A stretch of DNA of 64,000 nt. Source: Arthrobacter antibioticus (GTDB lineage: Bacteria; Actinomycetota; Actinomycetes; Actinomycetales; Micrococcaceae). Under the pieces are notes generated by a model. The model searched no databases. It was not told the DNA's origin and saw only the letters and a program-made list of their open reading frames with translations. Made by a program: the position numbers and the translations under genes. Shown piece by piece: positions 18,701 to 26,356 of the stretch (position 1 is its first letter; every line of letters begins with the position of its first letter). The stretch spans positions 62,001 through 126,000 of the forward strand of contig NZ_JASISQ010000006.1 of the NCBI RefSeq assembly GCF_030063205.1, given 5' to 3'.

Positions 18701-19108
18701 GCATGTCACCAGCGCTGGCAGATACGTGCTGAAGTAGTTATCCAGACCATCCAACCCACGACTGGCCAACATCGACTCGGCCCCAACCGCGCCTCGGGTC
18801 CCGGAACTGTGTCCCAAGCGATGCGCAATGAGCCGCCCACGAAGTTCCTCCTTGGTACCTAGAGCGGCACGGCGAGCCATGATTGACTGCCCCCACACAG
18901 CAGCACCCATCAGAGAGGCACCAACAGTTCCTTGCACCAACAATTTCACCGCGTCCATCGCTGCCCCGCCAGCCCACTGCCCCAAAGCATGGGCCAGCGC
19001 ACCCATCAGCAGGACCAAGGCAACAGCCTTAACGGCGGCAAGGCCGGCCAACCCGGCTAGGGCCACCTGAGTTGCTTTGCCTTTGGGCAGCGCCGGACGG
19101 ACACTCAC
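15701..19108 (-). CDS. cydDC: Fused CydD-CydC thiol/heme ABC exporter
   Basis: About 1135 residues joining two half-transporters that are separate proteins in E. coli. The CydD-like half has membrane helices to about residue 290 and a nucleotide-binding domain with Walker A PSGSGKST, signature SPGELRRVAVARALG and Walker B ALFDEPTAHLD. The CydC-like half has a second helix set (about 595-875) and Walker A GPSGAGKST, signature LSGGQRTRMSVART and VVLLDEPTAHLG. The exporter moves cysteine/glutathione-type thiols or heme-related cargo and is required to mature cytochrome bd. GTG 19108 starts one base after the cydB stop, so they are coupled; the frame is open further into cydB but I reject that extension. 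Confidence 0.93.
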   Translation of the reverse strand: MSVRPALPKGKATQVALAGLAGLAAVKAVALVLLMGALAHALGQWAGGAAMDAVKLLVQGTVGASLMGAAVWGQSIMARRAALGTKEELRGRLIAHRLGHSSGTRGAVGAESMLASRGLDGLDNYFSTYLPALVTCAVLPVMVGLQILISDWVSALIVVLTVPLVPVFMILIGFHTQERVALAARGLDKLSNHLLELARGLPVLVGLRRAQAQRKALFDVCEAYRKSTMATLRTAFLSSMALELISTISVALVAVFIGVRLVYGDLALEAGLLALMLAPECFRPLRDVGAAHHGSEDGVEALARVNEILASAPVEAVTSAHAHDESGGTETTAPVLLADRLSLTYPGRSVPAVKSFSARLDAGAALVLDTPSGSGKSTILAAIAGTLPLAAESDNAAKFPKVTGNLQHCAPDALVYVSQHPAFTEESVLAEVALYSAGPQGLETNTAVLMSALAQVNAAHLAHRSVVDCSPGELRRVAVARALGRIATDPSVELALFDEPTAHLDPDSAHAVRQALSGLHGTVALVVASHDPVLAKTIGARASSAVPPATELRGEETGPEAELVPASAGAQSAAVLSPAAKLSWRHLKALPLFSPRFAAGVIVSALATLSAAALSGISGWLIVWAADQPPMLYLMTLIVGVRTFGIARSVLRYCERLLTHDAVFRWASQLRLKLWDSLGSSVLHWGKLTRSGGALGTLVADVDELRDAVPRAVVPIPAAILSYAAVLTTIVILVPEAAGTVIVLGVLALVVLPVVVLTAQRRASGAAAVHRAWLAGRVTTLFAAADQLGANGVGSLQAARFSAQDATVAKPLRRLAWSDGLGQGAVSVLTALAAISVTYTAIGAGVDPRAAAVAALLMLALSEPLGQFVEAVSALPALTALMQRTLPLLDAPTTVFHARGPISTSDQAATEAVEVIALDSVTARYPGMAEPVFSNVSGGTRRGQWWSVSGPSGAGKSTLLAVLLGFLPPERGSYLLNSQPPTDQTLSRISWCPQDSYLFNSTVRANLAIAQPAQNPPTETELELALTTVGLGPWLAELPLGLDTRVGPGGHHLSGGQRTRMSVARTLVAGADVVLLDEPTAHLGVDEAAGLIHDLRGALAHAAVVLVTHDAELAAAGDTCLRLGEAKVEAGATGL

Positions 19109-19109
19109 G

Positions 19110-20213
19110 CTAATCTCGCCCAGCCTTCGTAGCAGTTGCAACCGTCTTGTTGGCGTTGTCAACCACGTCAGTACCAGCGGCTGAACCCCCTATTGCGGGG
19201 GCAAAGTCGATTGGTGCAGGCAGGTGTGCCACACTGATGCGTTTGCGGAAGATCCAGTACGTCCAAGCCTGGTAAGCCAGCACCATCGGCAGCCCTACGG
19301 CGGCCACAATGGACATCAAAGACAATGTATAGCTGGAGGAGGACGCGTTCTCTACTGTTAGGTTCCAGATCGGGTCCAGAGTAGATGGCAGGACCACAGG
19401 ATATACAGCGCTGAAGATTGCAGCACTGCCTGCCAGCAGGAACACGCCCATGGCCAGGAAGCTGTATCCCTCGCGGCCCACACGGTTGGCCGCCCACGCG
19501 CCCACAGCGGCCACTACGGCTACCGCAATCAATGGCCAGCTAAACCACTTGCCGTTTTGCCAGGCCACCGCAATAACCCAGATAGCCAGTGGTGCCAGTC
19601 CCAGTGGTAGCCAGCGGCTCACAACCCTCCGGGCACGGTGACGAATCTCGCCATCTGTCTTGAGCGCGAGGAAGGCGGATGCATGGATCAAGGCAAAGCC
19701 AACCACCGCCAGCCCACCCACAACCGCGTACCAGGTGAACCAGGCGAAGGGTCCGCCCACACGGTCGCCATTGGCGTTCAGCGGCAAGCCGGTGGTGGTC
19801 AACGCGAGCATGGCACCAATCCCGAAAGCAGCAACGAAGGAGCCCAGCGCAATAGCCGCGTCCCATGCGGCCCGCCAGGAATCGGAGTGAACTTTACCGC
19901 GATATTCAAACGCCACGGCGCGGAAGATCAGCCCAAGAAGCACAAACACCAGGGGGATGTACAGGGCTGAGAACAGTGAGGCGTACCAGAACGGGAACGC
20001 GGCAAAAGTGGCGCCCCCTGCCGTGATCAGCCACACTTCGTTGCCATCCCACACGGGCCCCACGGTGTTCAGCAGCAGGCGGCGTTCTTTCTCATCGCGT
20101 GCGAAGGTTTTCATGAGCATGCCAACGCCCAGGTCGAATCCTTCAAGGAAAAGGTAACCGATCCACAGAACAGCAATCAGTATGAACCATAAAGTAGGCA
20201 GAAAATCCATCAT
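19110..20213 (-). CDS. cydB: Cytochrome bd ubiquinol/menaquinol oxidase subunit II
   Basis: A 367-residue polytopic protein of the bd oxidase with eight to nine helices. MMDFLPTLWFILIAVLWIGY, FLEGFDLGVGML and GPVWDGNEVWLI near the N-terminus are hallmark CydB sequences. With CydA it forms the proton-pump-independent, high-oxygen-affinity terminal oxidase. Two ATGs are adjacent (20213 and 20210); AAAGGA is spaced better for the second. It sits between cydA (gap about 115 bases) and cydDC (one base). Confidence 0.95.
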   Translation of the reverse strand: MMDFLPTLWFILIAVLWIGYLFLEGFDLGVGMLMKTFARDEKERRLLLNTVGPVWDGNEVWLITAGGATFAAFPFWYASLFSALYIPLVFVLLGLIFRAVAFEYRGKVHSDSWRAAWDAAIALGSFVAAFGIGAMLALTTTGLPLNANGDRVGGPFAWFTWYAVVGGLAVVGFALIHASAFLALKTDGEIRHRARRVVSRWLPLGLAPLAIWVIAVAWQNGKWFSWPLIAVAVVAAVGAWAANRVGREGYSFLAMGVFLLAGSAAIFSAVYPVVLPSTLDPIWNLTVENASSSSYTLSLMSIVAAVGLPMVLAYQAWTYWIFRKRISVAHLPAPIDFAPAIGGSAAGTDVVDNANKTVATATKAGRD

Positions 20214-20327
20214 TGATCCTTTAGTTCCAAGAGCCCGTACTGGACGGGAGACAAGGGGTGGGTCTTGGCTGGCGAGTTTGCAGAAACAGCCGGATGACCA
20301 AACTGAATAAGGTGAACAGTCCTGTGA

Positions 20328-21920
20328 CTAGTACGCGAACGCAAGGACATCTTCGCCAGCTTCTCCATCTGGGTCCGTACCGCCGTCGTGCCTATCACCG
20401 TGTTGGCTTTGGTCAAGTTCGGGCATGGCCGAGACCACTCCGCCCCGGATGTACTTGGTCAGGAGCGCAACTTCCACCACCAGCAGGACCGCATACACGC
20501 TCGTTAGGGCCGCAAGAGAGAAGACCATCTCCCCCGCAGATACGCCCGGAGACACCGCCGCGGCCGTAAACATAAAGACCTGATCCACTCCTGACATGGC
20601 CGGATTGGGCGCCACAACGAACGGTTGACGGCCCATCTCGGTGAAGATCCAGCCTGCTGCGTTGGCGCCAAAAGGAGCCAGAATTCCGATCAAGGCAAGG
20701 CGCATAAGCCCCTTGGACTGTGGCACTGTTCCCTTACGGGTGACAAGCAGTGCTATTCCGGCCGCCATCGCGGCAAGTCCGCCAAAGCCGATCATCATGC
20801 GGAAGCCCCAATAGGTGACGGGCATGATAGGGACGTAGTTGATTTCTTGGCCGGCACGGTCCCCGTACATGGGATCGTCCGGCAAATATTTACCGTACTT
20901 GGCCTGGTATTCAGGAACCAAGGTGTTCACGCCCTTGATTTCAGTGGTGAAGTCGTTGTGGGCCAGGAAGGACAGGAGTCCGGGAACTTCCATAACGGCC
21001 ACCACATCGGAGCAATCCCGGCTACCCACATCACCAATGGAGAGAATGGAGAAGCCTGTTCCGTCATGGCAGGCAGCCTCTGCGGCGGCCATCTTCATGG
21101 GCTGCTGCTCAAACATCAATTTGCCCTGTAGATCTCCTGAAATGGCGGTTCCAGCAAAGGCAAGCATGGCAACAACGGCGCCGATGCGCAGGGATGTGAT
21201 CCAGACAGCGTGATCTTTTCTATCACGGCCAGGGATGGTGAGAGATTCGCCAACCACCACTTGGCCTTTAGCATCCACTGTGTCGATGCCGTCTTTGCGG
21301 CGGCGCCACAGGTGGTACCAGGCGATTCCCAGGAGGAAACCGCCGGCAACTGCCAAGGCACCTGTGATGGTGTGGAAGAAAGCTACGAGGGCAGTGTTGT
21401 TGGTGAATACGGCCCAGGCGTCAACCATTTGGGGGCGTCCGTTGATCATTTCAACGCCAACAGGGTGCTGCATCCATGAGTTCGCTACCAAAATGAAATA
21501 TGCCGAAACGATGGAACCAGCTACGGCAATCCACAAGCAGGTGAGGTGTATTTTGGCTGGCAGTTTTTTCCAGCCGAAAATCCACAGTCCCAGGAAAGTT
21601 GACTCAACAAAGAAGGCCAGCAGTGACTCCATGGCCAGTGGGGCACCAAAAACGTCGCCGACAAACCTGCTGTACTCGCTCCACGCCATGCCGAACTGGA
21701 ACTCTTGGACAATTCCTGTGGCTACGCCCATGATGAAGTTGATCAGGAATAGTTTTCCCCAAAATTTTGTCATCCGAAGGTATGCTTCATTGCCGGTTTT
21801 GTGCCAGCGGGTCTGCAGGATCGCCACCAAAGTACCTAGCCCGATCGTCAGTGGCACCATCAAGAAGTGATAAACGGTCACTATTCCGAACTGCCATCTG
21901 GCTATGTCCAGAGCCTCCAC
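20328..21920 (-). CDS. cydA: Cytochrome bd oxidase subunit I
   Basis: A 530-residue subunit carrying all three hemes of the bd oxidase. The N-terminus MEALDIARWQFGIVTVYH puts the heme ligand His at residue 18; PVTYWGFRMMIGFG supplies the Met-ligand region, and TEMGRQPFVVAP is the GRQPW-like quinol site. A Cys pair lies in the periplasmic loop between AACHDGTG and GSRDCSD. GTG 21920 follows GAAGGGA. It is the first gene of cydA-cydB-cydDC. Its promoter carries two copies of a 17-bp palindrome and is divergent from a BlaI-type repressor gene, so redox or respiratory control by that repressor is likely. Confidence 0.96.
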   Translation of the reverse strand: MEALDIARWQFGIVTVYHFLMVPLTIGLGTLVAILQTRWHKTGNEAYLRMTKFWGKLFLINFIMGVATGIVQEFQFGMAWSEYSRFVGDVFGAPLAMESLLAFFVESTFLGLWIFGWKKLPAKIHLTCLWIAVAGSIVSAYFILVANSWMQHPVGVEMINGRPQMVDAWAVFTNNTALVAFFHTITGALAVAGGFLLGIAWYHLWRRRKDGIDTVDAKGQVVVGESLTIPGRDRKDHAVWITSLRIGAVVAMLAFAGTAISGDLQGKLMFEQQPMKMAAAEAACHDGTGFSILSIGDVGSRDCSDVVAVMEVPGLLSFLAHNDFTTEIKGVNTLVPEYQAKYGKYLPDDPMYGDRAGQEINYVPIMPVTYWGFRMMIGFGGLAAMAAGIALLVTRKGTVPQSKGLMRLALIGILAPFGANAAGWIFTEMGRQPFVVAPNPAMSGVDQVFMFTAAAVSPGVSAGEMVFSLAALTSVYAVLLVVEVALLTKYIRGGVVSAMPELDQSQHGDRHDGGTDPDGEAGEDVLAFAY

Positions 21921-21963
21921 GTGATTCCCTTCGTTAGCGAAAATATGCCAGCCTGGCCTTCGT

Positions 21964-21980
21964 TTCTACGTAACGTAGAA
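21964..21980. promoter_or_regulatory. Palindromic operator 1 in the cydA-blaI gap
   Basis: A perfect 17-base palindrome, TTCTACGTAACGTAGAA (TTCTAC-N5-GTAGAA), centred 52 bases upstream of the cydA start. It lies just downstream of the predicted cydA -10 box, where a bound repressor would cover the transcription start. Confidence 0.85.
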
Positions 21981-21986
21981 GTACCA

Positions 21987-22016
21987 TTTCTACCCCGCGT
22001 AGAACATTACTGTCAA
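21987..22016 (-). promoter_or_regulatory. Predicted cydA promoter
   Basis: On the minus strand TTGACA (22016-22011), an 18-base spacer and TAGAAA (21992-21987). The -35 is a perfect consensus. Operator 2 covers part of the spacer and most of the -10 box. Confidence 0.65.
21988..22004. promoter_or_regulatory. Palindromic operator 2 in the cydA-blaI gap
   Basis: TTCTACCCCGCGTAGAA, the same TTCTAC-N5-GTAGAA architecture as operator 1. The two centres are 24 bases apart, suiting two repressor dimers placed slightly over two helical turns apart. Confidence 0.85.
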
Positions 22017-22092
22017 AACCTGTACATTTAGACATGTGCGCATCTTTCATGCGCGAAATTTCTGCCATTTGGCAGTGAAACTAAGGATCAAC

Positions 22093-22470
22093 ATGGCAAC
22101 GCTTGGAGATCTCGAGAGAGCGGTCATGGACCTGCTCTGGGAACATCAGGAAGCCATCACGGCAAATGTATTGCGTGACCTGCTCTCCCAACGCCCCTCG
22201 GGCGAAGACGGTGCAACGGAGTCCCGCCCACTGGCCGTTACAACTGTTCTAACAGTGCTCTCACGACTGGAAAAAAAGGGACTCGTTGAGCGTGAGCGTT
22301 CTTCACGTCCGCACCGCTACCGTTCTGTGACCAGCAGGGAAGACCACACGGCAGAACTGATGCTGGAGGTTTTGGGTTCAGCCCCTGACCGCGAAGCAGT
22401 GCTGGCCAGGTTTATTGGAACTGTCAGTTCCGGCGAAGCAGAAACACTGCGCAAGCTGCTGGGACACTAG
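22093..22470 (+). CDS. blaI: BlaI/MecI/CopY-family winged-helix repressor
   Basis: A 125-residue transcription repressor. The winged helix-turn-helix reads MATLGDLERAVMDLLWEH at the start, then TTVLTVLSRLEKKGLVERER and HRYRSVTSREDHTAELM, all diagnostic for the family. Such dimers bind palindromes with CTAC/GTAG-like halves and are inactivated when a partner M56 protease cleaves them. ATG 22093 follows AAGGA at seven bases; the frame is open to 22036 but that part has no ribosome site. It is divergent from cydABDC across the twin operators and upstream of an M56 gene, so I infer that it represses cyd and itself. Confidence 0.92.
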   Translation: MATLGDLERAVMDLLWEHQEAITANVLRDLLSQRPSGEDGATESRPLAVTTVLTVLSRLEKKGLVERERSSRPHRYRSVTSREDHTAELMLEVLGSAPDREAVLARFIGTVSSGEAETLRKLLGH

Positions 22471-22530
22471 CAGCACCTACCACCGTCTTCTCCAAGCCAG
22501 CAAGTACCTTCACACGGTAAGTTGTAGTAC

Positions 22531-23481
22531 ATGTTTTGGACCTCATGGTTGCTCGCCGCCTTGGCCGTGGCTTTGGCGTGGCCTGTGCCCGTCATGCTTG
22601 CCGGTGCAGCATGGCCTGCGCGGGCACCTTTTGCTGCCATGATGTTGTGGCAGGCAATCGCGTTGGCCGGCGGTCTTTCCATGATTGGGGCAATGCTTTG
22701 CTATGGCCTTGTGCCCCTTGGCCCCGATCTGGCGAGCGGGCTTCACGGACTCACCGAAATTGTCATTGGCCAACAATCCCTGGACACTCTGGGTCTGCTC
22801 CACGCTTTTGCGCTGAGCGCCGCCGCGCTCCTCTCTGCACATCTTGTCTTTACGCTGTGGCTTTCCTATTTTCGCATCCAACGTCAGCGCCGTCGGCACA
22901 GGGACTTGCTGCATCTGCTCAGCTCGCCCTCGGAAGATCGTCCCCACACGCTTGTCATCAGCCATCAGGCCCCGGTCGCTTATTGCCTGCCAGGGGGATC
23001 ACGGTCGGTCACTGTCCTTTCCGAAGGACTTTTGGAGTTGCTCTCACCGGAGGAACTCCATGCGGTCCTGCTGCATGAACAAACTCATCTGACCCAGCGC
23101 CATCACCTACTCCTGTGGGCGTTTGCCGCGTGGCGTTCGGCCCTGCCCTGGTTGCCGACCTCAAAACTGGCTCAACAGGCCGTTTCATCGCTGATAGAGA
23201 TTATGGCCGACGACGTTGCGCTGCGTTCGGTGAGCAAGTCCACCCTCGTCACAGCCATAGCCCTGGTTGCCAGCGGCTCGGCCCAGCTTCCTGCTGACAC
23301 CCTCGTGGCCAGCGATACCCCACAAATAGACACTCCCGCAACAACTTCGGCGCGGCTTGGCAGGCTGCTGTCCCCGTCCCCGGCCCTGGCCCCAGGTCCC
23401 CAGGGACTTGTTATTGCCGGGGCCCTGCTTTTGTTGGCTATCCCCACGGCCCTGCTGCTAGTGCCAGGCCTCCTCGCCTAA
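22531..23481 (+). CDS. M56-family membrane metallopeptidase (BlaR1-like, without a sensor domain)
   Basis: A 316-residue integral membrane zinc protease. Hydrophobic segments lie near residues 3-27, 35-62, 88-113 and 292-315, and the catalytic HEQTH motif is at 182-186 with a downstream glutamate-containing helix (SSLIEIMADDVALR). In staphylococci BlaR1/MecR1 proteases of this family cleave BlaI/MecI after a C-terminal penicillin-binding domain senses drug. Here the protein ends right after the last helix, so no such sensor exists. It follows the BlaI gene by 60 bases, with TAAGTT seven bases before the ATG as a possible separate start point. The signal is unknown; a membrane or respiratory cue is inference. 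Confidence 0.88.
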   Translation: MFWTSWLLAALAVALAWPVPVMLAGAAWPARAPFAAMMLWQAIALAGGLSMIGAMLCYGLVPLGPDLASGLHGLTEIVIGQQSLDTLGLLHAFALSAAALLSAHLVFTLWLSYFRIQRQRRRHRDLLHLLSSPSEDRPHTLVISHQAPVAYCLPGGSRSVTVLSEGLLELLSPEELHAVLLHEQTHLTQRHHLLLWAFAAWRSALPWLPTSKLAQQAVSSLIEIMADDVALRSVSKSTLVTAIALVASGSAQLPADTLVASDTPQIDTPATTSARLGRLLSPSPALAPGPQGLVIAGALLLLAIPTALLLVPGLLA

Positions 23482-23488
23482 CCCCCAA

Positions 23489-23563
23489 CGCTCGCTCACT
23501 TAACGTTGACTTTTCCTCGACGCTCGCTCACTTAACGTTGACCTTTGGCGAACGCTCGCTCAC
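23489..23563. repeat. Tandem repeat of 32-bp period after the M56 gene
   Basis: The 22-base unit CGCTCGCTCACTTAACGTTGAC occurs perfectly at 23489-23510 and 23521-23542. A third copy keeps its first 11 bases at 23553-23563. The units are separated by 10 variable bases, giving an exact 32-base period. The array starts seven bases after the M56 stop and ends before the terminator hairpin. Confidence 0.9.
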
Positions 23564-23605
23564 GCGTGGGCCAACCATCACAGCGTTTCAGACAATATAT
23601 ATCCA

Positions 23606-23652
23606 CGACGCGCGGACCCCACCCTTATAGGAAGGGTAGTTCCCGCGCGTCG
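23606..23652. terminator. Bidirectional hairpin between the M56 gene and parE
   Basis: A 10-bp perfect stem CGACGCGCGG/CCGCGCGTCG (23606-23615 with 23643-23652) encloses a second stem ACCCTT/AAGGGT (23621-23626 with 23632-23637). It lies between convergent genes. No long T-run flanks it, so termination efficiency is uncertain. Confidence 0.65.
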
Positions 23653-23680
23653 CGCTGAAGTAAAAGCTAGGCCTGCCGTC

Positions 23681-25801
23681 TTAGGCGTCGATCCGACCAT
23701 GATCGAGATACTCGCTTCCTGCCACGATGAACTCCTTACGCGGGGCAACATCTGAGCCCATCAATAGCTCAAAGGTATGCTCGGCGCGGTCAGCGTCTGC
23801 GCTCGTTACCCGGCGCAGCATTCTGTGCCGTGGATCCATAGTTGTCTCTGCCAGCTGATCCGCGTCCATTTCACCCAAACCCTTATAGCGTTGGATCGGC
23901 TCCTTGTAGCGCTTTCCAGTTTTAGCCAACTTGGCTAGGAGCGTATGTAGTTCGTTCTCCGAGTAGGTGTAAATCATCTCGTTGGCCTTGGACCCAGCAT
24001 TAATTACTTCCACCCGATGCAGAGGAGGAACAGCGGCGTAAACATGTCCAGCATCGATCATTGGCCGCATATAGCGGAAGAAAAGAGTCAGTAGCAACGT
24101 CCGGATATGCGCGCCATCCACATCGGCGTCCGTCATCAAAATAACCTTGCCATACCGTGCAGAGTCAATGTCAAAGCTACGGCCGGACCCTGCCCCCACC
24201 ACTTGAATCAGAGCTGCACATTCGGCGTTGGCCAACATATCCCCCACCGATGCTTTTTGGACGTTGAGTATTTTTCCGCGAATGGGCAGCAGTGCCTGGA
24301 AGTCAGAGGACCGGGCCAGTTTCGCTGTGCCCAACGCGCTGTCACCTTCAACGATGAACAACTCACTTCTGGCTACATCGTTGCTGCGACAATCCGCCAA
24401 CTTGGTGGGCAGCGAGGACGTTTCTAGGGCATTCTTACGACGCTGTGTCTCCTTGTGTACACGTGCTGAGATGCGTGATTTCATTTCGGAGACAACTTTT
24501 TCTAGAAGCGTTGCCGCCTGAATCTTCTCCCCCCGAGCACTAGATTCAAGCTTTGCTTTTAGCTCTTTCTCAACAACCTTCGCCACTATGTTCTTGACAG
24601 CTGGGGTGCCTAGAATCTCCTTGGTTTGACCCTCAAACTGCGGCTCTGCCAGGCGGACGGTCAGGACGGCTGTGAGACCGGCCATGACATCGTCCTTCTC
24701 AATTTTATCGTTGCCTGCTTTGAGTTTGCGTGCGTTGGCTTCAATAACTTTCCGAAAAATCTTCAGGAGGGCAAGTTCGAATCCTTCTTGGTGGCGGCCT
24801 CCCTTGGGAGTAGCGATGATGTTCACAAAGCTGCGCATGGTGGTGTCGTAACCGACACCCCACCGAAGCGCAATGTCCACCTCACAATCCCTCTCAACAG
24901 CCGTACTCTCAAGATGCCCTTCAGCATTGAGAACAGGAACCGTTTCCGTGAACGTGCCATGACCCTGCAGGCGCCAAACGTCAGTGATCGGTCCGCCAAC
25001 GGACAAAAAATCTACAAACTCCGCGAGACCACCATCGTGGTGGAAGACTTCCTCGTGGGTTGCAAATTCGCCGGGGGTCCCAGGCACGCGCCTTTCGTCA
25101 ACAACCCTGATTTTCAGTCCCGGGACGAGGAACGAGGTTTGTCGGGCTCTCGCTACAAGTTCCTCGTAGGCGAACTTGGCGTCTGCCGTGAAAATTTGTT
25201 TGTCAGCCCAATACCGGATGCGGGTACCTGTCACACCGCGTTTCGTGGTGCCCACTATGTCCAAGTTGGACTTCTCGGTGAAGGGCTCAAACGGTACGTC
25301 AGGGCTTAGCGACTTGCCCACGTCTTTAAAGTGCCCCGGCTCCCCGCGACGAAAACTCATTTGGTAGGTTTTGCCACCACGGTCCACCTGGGCGTCCATG
25401 CGAGAGGATAGAGCATTGACAACACTGGCCCCCACGCCGTGGAGGCCGCCGGAGGCAGCATAGGAACTACCACCGAACTTGCCACCAGCATGCAGCTTAG
25501 TCAGGACCACTTCGACGCCACTGAGTCCTGTTTTCGGTTCTACATCTACGGGTATGCCGCGGCCGTCGTCGTGAACCTCAACGGAATTATCTTTGTGTAA
25601 GATAACCGAAATATTCTGTCCGTAGCCGGCGAGGGCTTCATCAACCGAGTTGTCGATGATCTCCCACAGGCAGTGCATCAATCCACGGGAGTCTGTGGAG
25701 CCAATGTACATTCCAGGGCGTTTTCGAACAGCTTCCAATCCTTCCAGCACAGAGAGGTGACGTGCACTGTAATTGGAACTCTGGCGTGCCACGGTGGACA
25801 T
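23681..25801 (-). CDS. parE: DNA topoisomerase IV subunit B (type IIA topoisomerase, GyrB/ParE family)
   Basis: A 706-residue ATPase subunit paired with the ParC-like protein. The GHKL ATP site is complete (EIIDNSVDEALAG, DDGRGIPVD, GGLHGVGASVVNALS), then the transducer, then the TOPRIM domain with VEGDSALGTAKLARSSDFQ, LPIRGKILNVQKA and TDADVDGAHI. The conserved C-terminal QRYKGLGEMD is present. For ATG 25801 the SD AAGGAG is only one base away; an in-frame GTG at 25792 has a better 10-base spacing and may be the true start. Base composition is visibly lower in GC than the first two-thirds of parC. Confidence 0.93.
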   Translation of the reverse strand: MSTVARQSSNYSARHLSVLEGLEAVRKRPGMYIGSTDSRGLMHCLWEIIDNSVDEALAGYGQNISVILHKDNSVEVHDDGRGIPVDVEPKTGLSGVEVVLTKLHAGGKFGGSSYAASGGLHGVGASVVNALSSRMDAQVDRGGKTYQMSFRRGEPGHFKDVGKSLSPDVPFEPFTEKSNLDIVGTTKRGVTGTRIRYWADKQIFTADAKFAYEELVARARQTSFLVPGLKIRVVDERRVPGTPGEFATHEEVFHHDGGLAEFVDFLSVGGPITDVWRLQGHGTFTETVPVLNAEGHLESTAVERDCEVDIALRWGVGYDTTMRSFVNIIATPKGGRHQEGFELALLKIFRKVIEANARKLKAGNDKIEKDDVMAGLTAVLTVRLAEPQFEGQTKEILGTPAVKNIVAKVVEKELKAKLESSARGEKIQAATLLEKVVSEMKSRISARVHKETQRRKNALETSSLPTKLADCRSNDVARSELFIVEGDSALGTAKLARSSDFQALLPIRGKILNVQKASVGDMLANAECAALIQVVGAGSGRSFDIDSARYGKVILMTDADVDGAHIRTLLLTLFFRYMRPMIDAGHVYAAVPPLHRVEVINAGSKANEMIYTYSENELHTLLAKLAKTGKRYKEPIQRYKGLGEMDADQLAETTMDPRHRMLRRVTSADADRAEHTFELLMGSDVAPRKEFIVAGSEYLDHGRIDA

Positions 25802-26001
25802 ACTCCTTCGAGGTTTTTAGTTGGCCGATCACTACCAAGGTTAACGGTTGTCCCAGCAAAAGCTGGCCAACGCCGCAGTAACATCGTCTGGATCACAACT
25901 TCCAACACGGATACGCGGTTAGCGAAAGTCCCCCGCGCCATGGAAGAAAGTGCGGCAATTGGTGGTTCTATGAAGTACAAGAACTTATGAAGGAGGCCAT
26001 C

Positions 26002-26226
26002 ATGACCACCACGACCGTTACCAGCCCCCAGCTGACCACCCTTGATCGCTGCGACCGTTGCGGCGCTCAGGCCTATGTGCGCGTAGTTTTGGAATCCTCC
26101 GGTGGAGCATTGCTCTTCTGTGGTCACCACGCCCGCGCAGTAGAAGCAACCTTGAAGCCATTGTCATCTGACTGGCACGATGAAACCAGCCGGCTTCATG
26201 AAAAAGCGGCCGTCGCCGTCGATTAA
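26002..26226 (+). CDS. DUF7455 small zinc-ribbon protein
   Basis: A 74-residue protein with CDRCG near residue 18 and LFCGHHA near residue 43, enough for one Cys/His zinc site. Members of this actinobacterial family lie next to the principal sigma gene in many genomes. The function is unknown; the small zinc ribbon and the neighbourhood suggest contact with RNA polymerase or nucleic acid, which is only inference. ATG 26002 follows AAGGAGG at ideal spacing; an earlier in-frame ATG at 25987 has none. Confidence 0.85.
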   Translation: MTTTTVTSPQLTTLDRCDRCGAQAYVRVVLESSGGALLFCGHHARAVEATLKPLSSDWHDETSRLHEKAAVAVD

Positions 26227-26270
26227 ATCCACGGTTAGCCCACCTAGCCTAGGTCGGCAAAATATTATGA

Positions 26271-26306
26271 CATGAAAAGGGCCCGGTTATCCGGGCCCTT
26301 TTCATG
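26271..26306. terminator. Strong bidirectional terminator between the DUF7455 gene and sigA
   Basis: A perfect 16-bp stem CATGAAAAGGGCCCGG with its complement (26271-26286 and 26291-26306) around a TTAT loop. The A-run and T-run inside the stem give U-tracts in both directions, fitting the two convergent genes. Confidence 0.92.
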
Positions 26307-26356
26307 TCCGCTTCCGGGTTAATCGCCTTAGCGAAACACCCGGTAGTAAGTGCCGC

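Noticed and set aside
23489-23563. CRISPR array
   Set aside because: The 22-base units are separated by only 10 bases, there are just two and a half units, and no cas gene lies nearby.
24770-24785. tRNA-like T-loop sequence (GTTCGAATCC)
   Set aside because: It lies in the parE coding frame and has no acceptor or anticodon stem around it; the same applies to TCGAATCC in cydB near 20134.
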